From NCBI RefSeq assembly GCF_001641635.1, contig NZ_LUUB01000095.1, forward strand, positions 18,424 to 61,765: DNA of 43,342 nucleotides. Reading direction: 5' to 3'. Below, piece after piece: positions 15,705 through 27,400 of this stretch. Position numbers and translations under genes: made by a program. Below the pieces are notes generated by a model. That model saw only the letters and a program-made list of their open reading frames with translations. It did not search any database and was not told the origin of the DNA. This stretch comes from Bradyrhizobium centrolobii (GTDB lineage: Bacteria; Pseudomonadota; Alphaproteobacteria; Rhizobiales; Xanthobacteraceae). Position 1 is the first letter of the stretch. The number at the start of each line of letters is the position of its first letter.

Positions 15705-16643
15705 ATGGACGCCTCATTGCCCGCCCATATGCGCCCGGAACGCTCGTTCCAGGGCTTCATCCTCGCGCTCCAGCGCTTCTGGGCCGAGCAGGGCTGCGTG
15801 ATCCTGCAGCCCTACGACATGGAGATGGGCGCGGGTACCTTCCATCCGGCCACCACCCTGCGCGCGCTCGGGCCAAAGCCCTGGAACGCGGCCTATGTGC
15901 AGCCCTCGCGCCGGCCCAAAGATGGCCGCTATGGCGAGAACCCGAACCGTATGCAGCACTACTACCAGTTCCAGGTGATCATGAAGCCGTCGCCGCCGAA
16001 CCTGCAGCAGCTGTACCTGAAGTCGCTCGCCGCGATCGGCATTGATTCCGCCGTGCACGACATCCGCTTCGTCGAGGACGATTGGGAAAGCCCGACGTTG
16101 GGTGCCTGGGGCCTCGGCTGGGAATGCTGGTGCGACGGCATGGAGGTGTCGCAGTTCACCTACTTCCAGCAGGTCGCGGGCTTCGAATGCGCGCCGGTTG
16201 CGGGCGAGCTCACCTACGGGCTCGAGCGTCTCGCAATGTATGTGCAGGGCGTCGACCGCGTCTATGACCTCAACTTCAACGGCCGCGACGGCGCCGACAA
16301 GGTCACCTATGGCGACGTCTTCCTCCAGGCCGAGCAGGAATATTCGCGGCACAACTTTGAATACGCTGACACCGCGATGTTGTTCGAGCAGTTCAAGATG
16401 GCCGAGGAGGCTTGCAAGAAATATCTCGCCGCCGGCTGGCGCGAAGGCGGCAATCAGAAGCAGCACCTGATGGCGCTGCCCGCCTATGACCAGTGCATCA
16501 AGGCGAGCCATGTCTTCAACCTGCTCGATGCGCGCGGCGTGATCTCGGTGACGGAGCGGCAGAGCTACATCTTTCGGGTGCGCGAGCTGGCAAAGGCCTG
16601 CGGCGAAGCCTGGGTGCACACCGAAGCCGGTGGAGCGGCCTGA
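15705..16643 (+). CDS. glyQ: Glycyl-tRNA synthetase, alpha subunit
   Basis: The catalytic subunit of the bacterial alpha2-beta2 glycyl-tRNA synthetase, which charges tRNA-Gly. The 312 residues match the family from RSFQGFILALQRFWAEQGCV through QPYDMEMGAGTFHPAT to the C-terminus. Class II features such as QPSRRPKDGRYGENPNR and GWECWCDGMEVSQF are present. The frame is open back to 15600, but ATG 15705 begins close to the conserved core; ATG 15729 (MRPERSFQG) is possible too. The stop overlaps the glyS start by one base (TGATG), so the subunits are made from one message in coupled fashion. Confidence 0.97.
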   Translation: MDASLPAHMRPERSFQGFILALQRFWAEQGCVILQPYDMEMGAGTFHPATTLRALGPKPWNAAYVQPSRRPKDGRYGENPNRMQHYYQFQVIMKPSPPNLQQLYLKSLAAIGIDSAVHDIRFVEDDWESPTLGAWGLGWECWCDGMEVSQFTYFQQVAGFECAPVAGELTYGLERLAMYVQGVDRVYDLNFNGRDGADKVTYGDVFLQAEQEYSRHNFEYADTAMLFEQFKMAEEACKKYLAAGWREGGNQKQHLMALPAYDQCIKASHVFNLLDARGVISVTERQSYIFRVRELAKACGEAWVHTEAGGAA

Positions 16644-18757
16644 TGCCCGATTTGTTGCTCGAACTCTTCTCGGAAGAAATCCCCGCGCGCATGCAGGCCA
16701 AGGCGGCGGACGATCTGCGCCGCATGGTGACCGACAAGCTGGTCGCCGAAGGCCTCGTCTATGAGGGCGCCAAGGCGTTCGCGACGCCGCGCCGGCTTGC
16801 GCTGACCGTGCACGGCATCCCCGTGCGCCAGCCCGACCTCAAGGAAGAGCGCCGCGGCCCGCGCGTCGGCGGCCCCGAGCCTGCGATTCAGGGCTTTCTG
16901 AAAGCCACGGGCCTTGCCTCGCTGAGCGATGCAAAAATCCAGAGCGACAAGAAGGGTGACTTCTACATCGCGCTGATCGAAAAGCCCGGCCGTGCCGCGA
17001 TCGACGTGCTCGCCGAGATCCTGCCCGTCATCATTCGTACCTTCCCCTGGCCGAAATCGATGCGGTGGGGCGCGCGTTCGGCAAAGCCCGGCTCGCTCAA
17101 CTGGGTGCGTCCGCTGCACGCGATCACCGCGACGTTCGGGCTCGAGACCGAAGAGCCGGACATTGTGAAATTCTCGGTGGATGGCATCGAGACCGGCAAC
17201 ACCACGTATGGCCATCGCTTCCTCGCGCCTGCCGCGATCCAGGTGCGCCGGTTCGAGGACTACGAGGCGAAGCTGCTGAACGCGAAAGTCGTGCTCGATC
17301 CGGAGCGGCGCAAGGATGCGATCCTCACCGACGCCAAGCAGCTTGCGTTCGCGCAAGGGTTTGAGCTCGTCGAGGACCAGAACCTGCTCGACGAGGTCGC
17401 GGGCCTCGTCGAATGGCCGGTCGTGCTGATGGGTTCGTTCGATCAGGAATTCTTGGCGACACCGGCGGAAGTGATCCGCGCCACCATCCGCAACAACCAA
17501 AAATGCTTTGTGGTGAGCGATCCGAAGACCGGCAAGCTCGCCAACAAGTTCATCCTGGTTGCCAATATCGAGGCGACCGATGGCGGCAAGACCATCATTG
17601 CCGGCAACGAGCGCGTCATCCGCGCGCGCCTGTCGGACGCAAAGTTCTTCTACGAGACGGATCTGAAGACCAAGCTCGAGGATCGTCTGCCGAAGTTCGA
17701 GCAGATCGTGTTCCACGAGAAGCTCGGCACGCAGGCGGAACGGATCAAGCGCATCGAGCGCCTGGCCGCAGAGATCGCGCCGCTGGTCGGCGCCGATGTC
17801 GAGAAGGCGAAGCGCGCCGCAAAGCTCGCGAAGGCAGACCTGCTAACGGAAGTCGTCGGCGAATTCCCGGAAGTCCAGGGCCTGATGGGCAAGTATTATG
17901 CGCTGGCGCAAGGCGAGGACCCCTCCGTCGCCGCGGCCTGCGAAGAGCACTACAAGCCGCAAGGCCCCGCGGATCGCGTGCCGACCGATCCGGTCAGCGT
18001 TGCGGTCGCACTCGCCGACAAGATCGACACGCTCGTCGGCTTTTGGGCGATCGATGAAAAGCCGACGGGTAGCAAAGACCCGTATGCGCTGCGTCGCGCG
18101 GCGCTGGGTGTGATCCGGCTGATTGCTGAAAACAATATTCGCTTGAATTTGTTGAAGGTGATTCCGAAATTTGTCGTGACATTGCTTGAGGGCGACGCGG
18201 TAAAGTCTGCAGAAAGCCCAATTGCGATTGCGCCATCGCTTCTGGTCTTCTTCGCCGACCGCCTGAAAGTTCAGCTCCGCGAGCAGGGCGCGCGGCACGA
18301 TCTCGTTGACGCGGTGTTCGCGCTCGGCGACCAGGATGATCTGCTGATGATCGTCCGCCGCGTCGAGGCGCTCGGCAAATTCCTCGATACTGACGACGGC
18401 AAGAACCTGCTCGCCGGCACCAAGCGCGCCAGCAACATCCTTGCGATCGAGGAGAAGAAGGACAAGCGCACGTTCGACGGCGCGCCGGAGCCTGCGCTTT
18501 ACAGCCTCGGCGAGGAGAAAGTGCTGGCCAAGGCGATCGACGAGGTGAAGGCGGAGGCAAGCGCCGCCGTCGCCAAGGAAGACTTCGCCGCCGCCATGAG
18601 CGCGATGGCGAAGCTGCGTCCGCCGGTCGATGCGTTCTTCGACAAGGTCCGCGTCAACGACGATGATCCGAAGGTGCGCGAGAACCGCCTGAAGCTCTTG
18701 AACGAGATCCGCAGCGCGACGCGTGCGGTCGCGGACTTCTCGAAGATCCAGGATTGA
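16643..18757 (+). CDS. glyS: Glycyl-tRNA synthetase, beta subunit
   Basis: The beta subunit, needed for tRNA recognition, pairs with the GlyQ product just upstream. The 704 residues are in the normal range. The protein starts MPDLLLELFSEEIPARMQ, the conserved N-terminus, and continues with FATPRRLALTVHGIP, RTFPWPKSMRWG, a His-Asp-like region around GLMGKYYALAQGEDPSVAAA, and a C-terminal anticodon-binding-like helical domain. The start codon overlaps the glyQ stop. A half copy of the CGTGCCCCGGACG repeat follows directly after the stop. Confidence 0.97.
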   Translation: MPDLLLELFSEEIPARMQAKAADDLRRMVTDKLVAEGLVYEGAKAFATPRRLALTVHGIPVRQPDLKEERRGPRVGGPEPAIQGFLKATGLASLSDAKIQSDKKGDFYIALIEKPGRAAIDVLAEILPVIIRTFPWPKSMRWGARSAKPGSLNWVRPLHAITATFGLETEEPDIVKFSVDGIETGNTTYGHRFLAPAAIQVRRFEDYEAKLLNAKVVLDPERRKDAILTDAKQLAFAQGFELVEDQNLLDEVAGLVEWPVVLMGSFDQEFLATPAEVIRATIRNNQKCFVVSDPKTGKLANKFILVANIEATDGGKTIIAGNERVIRARLSDAKFFYETDLKTKLEDRLPKFEQIVFHEKLGTQAERIKRIERLAAEIAPLVGADVEKAKRAAKLAKADLLTEVVGEFPEVQGLMGKYYALAQGEDPSVAAACEEHYKPQGPADRVPTDPVSVAVALADKIDTLVGFWAIDEKPTGSKDPYALRRAALGVIRLIAENNIRLNLLKVIPKFVVTLLEGDAVKSAESPIAIAPSLLVFFADRLKVQLREQGARHDLVDAVFALGDQDDLLMIVRRVEALGKFLDTDDGKNLLAGTKRASNILAIEEKKDKRTFDGAPEPALYSLGEEKVLAKAIDEVKAEASAAVAKEDFAAAMSAMAKLRPPVDAFFDKVRVNDDDPKVRENRLKLLNEIRSATRAVADFSKIQD

Positions 18758-18822
18758 ACTCTCGTGCCCCGGACGCAGCGCAGCGCTTCTTCAGGGGTGC
18801 GCTGCAGAGCCAGGGCCCATGC
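18758..18822. repeat. Half copy of the CGTGCCCCGGACG intergenic repeat
   Basis: ACTCTCGTGCCCCGGACGCA (18758-18777) matches the left outer arm of the palindrome at 2067-2083 and its continuation. The inner GAGCCaGGGCCCAT is also recognisable. The matching right half is missing, so this copy cannot form the long outer stem; a local GCGCAGCGC/GCGCTGC pairing remains. Confidence 0.65.
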
Positions 18823-18903
18823 CGCGTGCAACTGACTTGATGTCCGATTTTACACTGCTCGCGCCAGTCACGATCGGCGCGCCGGACATCCAGTTGAATG
18901 CTG

Positions 18904-19248
18904 CTAGTCGAGCACCTCGACGATGCGCCGCGAGCGCGGCTCGACCAGCACGGTCTCGCCGTTTACGACCGTGTAGCGATAAGTCGTCGCGCCGAAACGT
19001 TGCGGCACGTCATAATAGGTCACACCGCTTTCGGGTAAGGTGGCGCCGACCACGATGCGATCGGGCACGGTAAAGGCCGGTACACGTTGCTCGGCCACGT
19101 ATGCGCGGAAGGCCGGCCGCTGCTCGACCGCAATGGTCGGGCCGCTATCGACCACGACGGGAGCGCGTCCCACCGTTTGCGCCTGCGCCGCGACGGGCGA
19201 GCCGATCGCGGCCGCGAGCGCTGCAAGAGCAAGAATCCTGTTCCGCAT
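18904..19248 (-). CDS. Exported DUF1236-type protein
   Basis: A 114-residue protein with a signal peptide (MRNRILALAALAAAIGSPVA, likely cleaved after AQA near residue 24) and one small domain with PDRIVVGATLPESGVTYYDV and YRYTVVNGETVLVEPRSRRI. This matches the DUF1236 pattern of periplasmic proteins found often in this family of bacteria; the function is unknown. AAGGAG stands six bases before the ATG at 19248, which decides the start although the frame is open to 19356. It is convergent with glyS. Confidence 0.8.
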   Translation of the reverse strand: MRNRILALAALAAAIGSPVAAQAQTVGRAPVVVDSGPTIAVEQRPAFRAYVAEQRVPAFTVPDRIVVGATLPESGVTYYDVPQRFGATTYRYTVVNGETVLVEPRSRRIVEVLD

Positions 19249-19479
19249 GGACAACTCCTTCGACGTGATATTTTCGGAAGCGCAAGTAGCGCGACCGGTT
19301 GCCAATGCATGCGCCATTGCAATGTTCCGAGAAAAGCGCCGCCGCATTCGCGGCAATTTCGGGCAGTTTTCGCGAAGGCGGGAACTTGCAACGGCCCCAA
19401 CGCGTCTCTACTCGCGGAACCCGCCCCGCTATGATCCGCCCGCGATTCGCCCCTAGTCCAACGCTACAGAAAGAGATTC

Positions 19480-19635
19480 ATGCACATCACCGTCGCCCAC
19501 ATTTCGCCGATCCTGTCGTTGATTGCGGGTGTGCTCATCCTGATCATGCCGCGGCTCCTCAACCTGATCGTCGCGATTTTCCTGATCGTGAACGGCGCGA
19601 TCGGGCTTGGGCTCCTGAAGTGGCTCCACCTCTAG
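19480..19635 (+). CDS. DUF3096-type membrane miniprotein
   Basis: A 51-residue protein, MHITVAHISPILSLIAGVLI followed by LIMPRLLNLIVAIFLIVNGA and a short tail. It has two hydrophobic segments with a PRLLN turn between them, the pattern of the DUF3096 family. It should be an inner-membrane protein of unknown role. AAAGAG stands before the ATG. It stands alone between the divergent DUF1236 gene and the pyruvate phosphate dikinase gene. It is too short for most gene-size cut-offs but well supported by the family pattern. Confidence 0.78.
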   Translation: MHITVAHISPILSLIAGVLILIMPRLLNLIVAIFLIVNGAIGLGLLKWLHL

Positions 19636-19731
19636 GCGTTCATTTTCCGGAACAGTTCGACTTGCGCGGACCCGCCCAAAATGGTGTAAGGCCCGCGATT
19701 TCCCGTCCCTCTCGCAGGTTGTGTGCAAGCC

Positions 19732-22629
<2,898 letters not shown>

Positions 22630-22655
22630 GCGAAGACTGAGACTTGAGATGCGAG

Positions 22656-22688
22656 AGAGGCGGGGGCAAACCCCGCCTCTTTTATTTT
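22656..22688 (+). terminator. Intrinsic terminator of ppdK
   Basis: AGAGGCGGGG (22656-22665) and CCCCGCCTCT (22671-22680) form a perfect 10-bp stem with a GCAAA loop, followed by TTTATTTT. It starts 27 bases past the ppdK stop. It is the clearest rho-independent terminator in the window. Confidence 0.93.
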
Positions 22689-22708
22689 GAGGCGACACTC
22701 TATCCATG

Positions 22709-22788
22709 CGTCATTGCGAGCGCAGCAAAGCAATCCAGAGTCTCTCCGCGGAGACAGTCTGGATTGCTTCGCTGCGCTCGCAATGACG
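22709..22788. repeat. Near-perfect long palindrome, CGTCATTGCGAGCGCAGC family
   Basis: Two 31-base arms, 22709-22739 and 22758-22788, match at 30 of 31 positions. The left arm starts CGTCATTGCGAGCGCAGC and ends AGCAATCCAGA. The 18-base loop holds a smaller GTCTC/GAGAC stem. A degenerate copy lies at 11657-11716. This and the next repeat occupy the 614-base gene-free stretch 22630-23243, together with the ppdK terminator and, at the right end, the promoter region of the hydrolase gene. Confidence 0.88.
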
Positions 22789-22824
22789 AGATTGGTGCAC
22801 ACACGCGCCACACGCTCAGTGTCA

Positions 22825-22936
22825 TCGCCCGCCTTGTGCGCAATTGCGCACTGGAGCGGGCGATCCAGTATTCCAGAGACAGCGCGAGGATACGGATAGG
22901 CCGCGGCGTACTGGATGCCCCGGTCAAGCCGGGGCA
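22825..22936. repeat. Composite intergenic repeat with a 16-base perfect palindrome
   Basis: TCGCCCGC (22825-22832) pairs with GCGGGCGA (22856-22863), enclosing the self-complementary GTGCGCAATTGCGCAC (22836-22851). Further on, TGCCCCGG (22916-22923) pairs with CCGGGGCA (22929-22936). The outer GTCAT (22821-22825) faces ATGAC (22935-22939). It looks like a mosaic of two stem-loops and is unlike the other families in the window. Confidence 0.65.
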
Positions 22937-23243
22937 TGACAGCGGTGATGATGTGGACGCGCGCACACCTGCGACGACGGAACCGCGTCTGTCCCGCAAT
23001 GAGACGTGCCGTCAAGAGTTCCTTCACCATTCGCATTGACCGAATGTTTACCGCTTCACGTGAGCGGGCATTTACCAACAGGCGCGAACGCCCCGTGAAA
23101 ACACCTGCGATTGCTTGAGTGTGTTGCGCGCGCAACGTCGATTAACGCCCCGGCAACCTAAATTGGATACTGACGATAAAGATCGAATTGCACGGATGTG
23201 CCGACTTCGATCAAACGAGCGTAAGCGTTGCGTGAGCGTATCG

Positions 23244-24689
23244 ATGTTTATGTTGCGTAACCATCCGAGGGGCGCGCGGTTCGCGTCCTTCGGCATCGGT
23301 CTCTGCATCTTCGCATTGATGCCGAGAGAGACCGGCTATCAGGACATTGCTTCGTTGCTGGCGCGCCAACCCGGCGTCGCCGAGCGCTGGCAGAAGCAGG
23401 TGTTTTCGGCGGCGTCCTCGATCCAACTCGCCACCTACAGCTTTGCCCGTCCGATCGGAACCTCGGTGCCGCAGAGCGCGATGTATCGCCTCGCGAGCCT
23501 GGATGGCCGCGACATCACCGGTACGGTCACCCGCAATCCGGCGCTCCAGACGCCGCCGCGCTATCAGGCCTCCGATTTTCCCAAGGTCGACCGATCGCTG
23601 AAGGGTGACCGCCTCGTCACCGTGGCACCAACGCCGACGCCCGAGACGGTGACGCCGCCTGCGCAGGAAGATCCCGCGACCTTCAACAGTTCGGTGTTCG
23701 GCGCCAAGACCGCGGCGCTGCCACAGCCGATGTCACCGGAGTCCGCGGCTGCGCTCGATCCCGAGCTCCAGGAGGCGCTGCGCGCCCCGCCGCTGCCGCA
23801 ATATTCCAACCCGCCGAAAGCCGGCGACACTGCGTTGTCGCTGGCGGCCCAGCCGCTCGACGCGCTGAAGCAAGTTTCGGTGGCGGCCGCGCCGTCGCGT
23901 GATCCTTTCAGCGTGAAGACGTCGAACCTGTTTTTCGGCAGTTCCTCGCTCGGCGGCAGCCTGGGGAGCATCGAGAGCTGGCAACCCGGCGCCGAGCCGC
24001 TGATCGTGGTGCCCGATCCCGACATGAAGGTGATGGCCTCGCTGCCGCCGCCGTCGGAGGACGTTGCCAAGGTCACCGAAGGCGGCGAGAGCGTCGCGCC
24101 GAAGGGCGAGGTCAACGCCGACGACCAGCGCGCAAGGTCTCCGGCCGAGCGTCTCGCCCTCGACGAGAAGGCGCGCGCGAAATCCGAGAAGTGTCTCGCG
24201 GAAGCCGTCTACTTCGAGTCCCGCGGCGAAGCCGTGCGTGGCCAGATCGCGGTGGCGCAAGTCGTGATGAACCGCGTGTTCTCCGGCAAATATCCGGACA
24301 CGGTGTGCGGCGTGGTCTACCAGAACAAGTACCGCCACTTCGCCTGCCAGTTCACCTTTGCCTGCGACAACAATCCCGACGTGATCCGCGAGCCCGAGAT
24401 GTGGGAGCGCGCCAAGAGGATCGCGAAGGCGATGCTGGATGGCCAGATCTGGCTGCCCGAAGTTGGCAAGTCCACGCATTATCACGCCTATTGGGTGCGC
24501 CCGTCCTGGGTCGCCGAGATGAAGAAGATGTACAAGTTCGGCGTGCACACCTTCTACCGCCCGCGCGCCTGGGGCGATGGCAGCGAGGAGCCGAGCTGGG
24601 GCACGCCGGCGCAGACCGCCGCGCTGTCGGCCGAGCTCGCCCAGGAAGCCAAGAGCTCCGCCGAGATGGGTGTGAGCGAGCGGCGGTAG
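23244..24689 (+). CDS. SleB-type cell-wall hydrolase
   Basis: A peptidoglycan hydrolase related to the spore-cortex enzyme SleB (predicted lytic transglycosylase); in this non-sporeformer it would act on the cell wall in the periplasm. The 481 residues comprise a basic N-terminus with one hydrophobic segment (FASFGIGLCIFALMP), a long Pro/Ala/Ser-rich linker (about 110-335), and the C-terminal hydrolase domain from about 345: EKCLAEAVYFESRGEAVRGQ with the likely catalytic Glu, VVMNRVFSGKYPDTVCGVV, and THYHAYWVRPSW. The start is uncertain: ATG 23244 gives a compact signal-anchor, while ATG 23196 and an earlier frame opening at 23115 are possible. It is convergent with nadC across a long palindrome. 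Confidence 0.88.
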   Translation: MFMLRNHPRGARFASFGIGLCIFALMPRETGYQDIASLLARQPGVAERWQKQVFSAASSIQLATYSFARPIGTSVPQSAMYRLASLDGRDITGTVTRNPALQTPPRYQASDFPKVDRSLKGDRLVTVAPTPTPETVTPPAQEDPATFNSSVFGAKTAALPQPMSPESAAALDPELQEALRAPPLPQYSNPPKAGDTALSLAAQPLDALKQVSVAAAPSRDPFSVKTSNLFFGSSSLGGSLGSIESWQPGAEPLIVVPDPDMKVMASLPPPSEDVAKVTEGGESVAPKGEVNADDQRARSPAERLALDEKARAKSEKCLAEAVYFESRGEAVRGQIAVAQVVMNRVFSGKYPDTVCGVVYQNKYRHFACQFTFACDNNPDVIREPEMWERAKRIAKAMLDGQIWLPEVGKSTHYHAYWVRPSWVAEMKKMYKFGVHTFYRPRAWGDGSEEPSWGTPAQTAALSAELAQEAKSSAEMGVSERR

Positions 24690-24720
24690 TGCGATCAGAC
24701 TTGCCGCAGTGTAGGTCCGC

Positions 24721-24870
24721 TCCCTCGCCCCGCTTGCGGGGAGAGGGTTGGGGTGAGGGGGAGTCTCCACAGGGGCGGCTGGACTCGTGGAGACTCCCCC
24801 TCACCCGGAATCCGCGCGTGCCGCGCGTATTCCGGCCTCTCCCCGCAAGCGGCCCGCAAGCGGGGAGAGG
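24721..24870. repeat. Long palindrome of the CTCTCCCCGC / GCGGGGAGAG family
   Basis: GGGTGAGGGGGAGTCTCCAC (24751-24770) pairs perfectly over 20 bases with 24787-24806. Outside this, CCCCGC-TT-GCGGGG (24728-24741) and CTCTCCCCGCAAGCGG (24838-24853) are further stems, the right side carrying a duplicated CCCGCAAGCGG unit. It fills the spacer between the convergent hydrolase gene and nadC. Confidence 0.8.
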
Positions 24871-24881
24871 CAAAAACAACC

Positions 24882-25760
24882 TCACGCCTCGATATCCAGC
24901 GCGCAGTCGAAATTCGGCGCGGAATGCGTCAGCGCACCCGATGAGACGTAGTCGACGCCGGTCGCTGCGATTGCCGCGATCGACTCCTGCGTTACACCGC
25001 CCGACGCTTCCAGCGCGACGCGGCCGGCCGCAAGCTTCACTGCCTCGCGCAGCGTCGCGAGGTCCATGTTGTCGAGCAGCACGGCGTCGGCAAGACTGGT
25101 GTCGAGCACTTCGCGCAATTGCGCGAGCGTATCGACCTCGATCTCGATCTTGACGAGATGGCCGGCATGGGCGCGGGCGCGCTCCAGCACGGGGCGGATG
25201 CCGCCGGCGACGGCGATGTGGTTGTCCTTGATCAGGATCGCATCGTCGAGGCCGAAGCGGTGATTGAAGCCGCCGCCGCAGCGCACGGCATATTTCTCCA
25301 GCGCCCGAAGTCCCGGTGTGGTCTTTCGTGTGCAACAGATGCGCATCTTCGTGCCCTCGGTCCGGCGGACGTAGTCGGCCGTGAGCGTCGCGATGCCCGA
25401 CAGGCGGCCGACGAAGTTCAGCGCGGTTCGCTCCGCGGTGAGAATGGCGCGCGCGGGACCGGTGATCGTCAGCACGTGCTGTCCGCGAGCAACGCGCGCG
25501 GCGTCGCGGACATGCGCCCGGACCTCGACGTCGGGCGAGAGTTTTTGCAGCGTCGCGAGCGCCAACGGCAATCCGGCGATGACGCCGGACTGGCGTGCGA
25601 CCAGGATGGCCTGTGCCGTCGTAACCTCCGGGATCGTCGCAAGCGAGGTGATGTCTCCGGCGCGGCCGAGATCCTCATCGAGTGCGCGGTGCACGGCTTC
25701 GTCAATCGCGAGCGGCGAGAGGAAGGCGTCGGGATTGAGTAGAGAGGTGGGCGAAATCAT
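24882..25760 (-). CDS. nadC: Quinolinate phosphoribosyltransferase
   Basis: NadC converts quinolinate and PRPP to nicotinate mononucleotide, the last step of the aspartate route to NAD built by this operon. The 292 residues are typical. Visible are the N-terminal AVHRALDEDLGRAGDITSLA, AERTALNFVGRLSGIATLT with the substrate-binding region, the CCTRKTTPGLRALEKYAVR block, NHRFGLDDAILIKDNHIA, and the C-terminal EASGGV and DYVSSGALTHSA motifs. Two in-frame ATGs compete. The one at 25772 overlaps the nadB stop (TGATG); the one at 25760 has GGAG six bases before it and is preferred. It is the third gene of nadABC. Confidence 0.96.
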   Translation of the reverse strand: MISPTSLLNPDAFLSPLAIDEAVHRALDEDLGRAGDITSLATIPEVTTAQAILVARQSGVIAGLPLALATLQKLSPDVEVRAHVRDAARVARGQHVLTITGPARAILTAERTALNFVGRLSGIATLTADYVRRTEGTKMRICCTRKTTPGLRALEKYAVRCGGGFNHRFGLDDAILIKDNHIAVAGGIRPVLERARAHAGHLVKIEIEVDTLAQLREVLDTSLADAVLLDNMDLATLREAVKLAAGRVALEASGGVTQESIAAIAATGVDYVSSGALTHSAPNFDCALDIEA

Positions 25761-25771
25761 CAAGAGCTCCA

Positions 25772-27379
25772 TCAGGCGATCATGGGTTGCGCGACTCGCG
25801 GCAGCGGATGTTCGGCAAAGCTTTCGGCCACCTCGCGCGCCGCTGAGAGCGTGGTCATGGTCCGTTGCGCGCGCGAGGTAACGTCCGCCGGATGGTCGGA
25901 GCGGAAGTGCGCGCCGCGGCTCTCGCGCCGGGTCCATGCCGCGGCCGCCACGAGCAGGGCTGCTGTCGCCATGTTGCGCAGCGCGATGCTGGTGGCCTCG
26001 CGCTCGAGCGCGCTAAAGTGGCGCACCGCCTCCGCAAGCCCATCGCCGTCGCGGATGACGCCGACGCGCGAGCTCATCATCGACCGCAGCCGCTTCACGG
26101 TTTGAATGTCGGGTGCTCCGCCGCGCGGCGTCACCACCACATCAGGAAGGCGGGCAGGCGAGGGGATCGCGCAGCCGGCAATGTCGTCGGCAATGCGCGC
26201 GGCATAGACCACCGCCTCAAGCAGCGAATTGGAGGCGAGCCGGTTGGCGCCATGCGCGCCGGTCGAGGATACCTCGCCGCCGGCCCAGAGCCCGTCGATC
26301 GAGCTGCGGCCGCGCGCGTCCACCGCGATGCCGCCCATGTGGTAGTGCGCGGCCGGTGCGATCGGGATTGCTTGGGTGGCGGGATCGATGCCGGCGGCGA
26401 TGCAGCTCGCATGCACGGCCGGAAATTTCTCGGCGAACCGCGCTCCCAGCGCCTCTCGCGCGTCGAGGAACGCACCGCGCCCGGCCGCGATCTCGGCGAA
26501 CACGCCGCGGGCTACGATGTCGCGCGGCGCGAGCTCGGCGAGCGGATGGCGCGCCAGCATGAAGCGCTCGCCATTGCCGTTGATCAGCGTCGCACCTTCG
26601 CCGCGCAGCGCTTCGGTTGCGAGCGGCGCCGGGTCGCGCCCGACCATGATGGCGGTGGGATGGAACTGCATGAATTCGGGGTCGGCGATCACCGCACCGG
26701 CGCGCGCGGCGATCGCAAGGCCCGAACCGCTGGCCTCGACCGGGTTGGTGGTGACGCCATAGAGATGGCCGATGCCGCCGGTTGCGAGCACCACTGCGCG
26801 CGAGGCGATCATCATCGGCCTGGCCGCGAAATTGCCGGCCTCCCGCAACTGAAGGCCGGTGACGTAACCGTCCTCGGTCAGCAGCGCCTCGGCAGCAAAG
26901 CCCTCGATGATGCGGATCGACGGTGTGCGGCGCACGGCTTCGCTCAAGGCGGCGATGATCGCCGCGCCCGCCCCGTCGCCGCGCACATGCACGATGCGCC
27001 GAGCCGAATGCGCCGCTTCGCGGCCGACGGCGAGTTTACCTTCGAGGTCCCGGTCGAACGGCACGCCATAAGCGAGAAGGTCGCGGATCCGCGGCGCGGC
27101 CTCGCGCGCGATCCCGAGTGCGACCGCTTCATCGACGAGGCCGCCGCCGACCGCGACGGTATCCGCGGCATGCGCCTCGGGGCTGTCGCCTTCAGCAACG
27201 GCCGCGGCGATGCCGCCTTGCGCCCACGCAGACGATGCGCCCTGTCCGAGCGGCGCCACCGAGATCAGCGTCACCGGACGTGGTGCCAGCTTCAGCGCGC
27301 AGAACAGCCCGGCAAGGCCGCCGCCGACGATGACGACGTCGTCGGTAGTGCGGGTGAGGTTGTGGATGTTGTTTGTCAT
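25772..27379 (-). CDS. nadB: L-aspartate oxidase
   Basis: NadB oxidises L-aspartate to iminoaspartate, which NadA condenses with dihydroxyacetone phosphate. The 535-residue FAD protein starts with VVIVGGGLAGLFCALKL (dinucleotide-binding fold). It continues with the SSAWAQGGIAAAV flavin-contact motif, the HPTAIM and HYHMGGIAVDARGRSS blocks, and EVSSTGAHGANRLASNSLLE, all characteristic of aspartate oxidase and related succinate dehydrogenase flavoproteins. ATG 27379 has GGAG six bases upstream, which sets the start although the frame runs to 27400. A palindromic repeat fills the spacer between nadA and this gene. Confidence 0.96.
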   Translation of the reverse strand: MTNNIHNLTRTTDDVVIVGGGLAGLFCALKLAPRPVTLISVAPLGQGASSAWAQGGIAAAVAEGDSPEAHAADTVAVGGGLVDEAVALGIAREAAPRIRDLLAYGVPFDRDLEGKLAVGREAAHSARRIVHVRGDGAGAAIIAALSEAVRRTPSIRIIEGFAAEALLTEDGYVTGLQLREAGNFAARPMMIASRAVVLATGGIGHLYGVTTNPVEASGSGLAIAARAGAVIADPEFMQFHPTAIMVGRDPAPLATEALRGEGATLINGNGERFMLARHPLAELAPRDIVARGVFAEIAAGRGAFLDAREALGARFAEKFPAVHASCIAAGIDPATQAIPIAPAAHYHMGGIAVDARGRSSIDGLWAGGEVSSTGAHGANRLASNSLLEAVVYAARIADDIAGCAIPSPARLPDVVVTPRGGAPDIQTVKRLRSMMSSRVGVIRDGDGLAEAVRHFSALEREATSIALRNMATAALLVAAAAWTRRESRGAHFRSDHPADVTSRAQRTMTTLSAAREVAESFAEHPLPRVAQPMIA

Positions 27380-27400
27380 GGCCGTCTCCGAGTTCTCCAC

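Noticed and set aside
22709..22936. Closely spaced repeats considered as a CRISPR array
   Set aside because: They are two different palindromes with no regular repeat-spacer period, and no cas genes are present.
22644..23039. A 131-codon frame after ppdK
   Set aside because: It starts inside the intrinsic terminator and reads through two repeats, so there is no gene.
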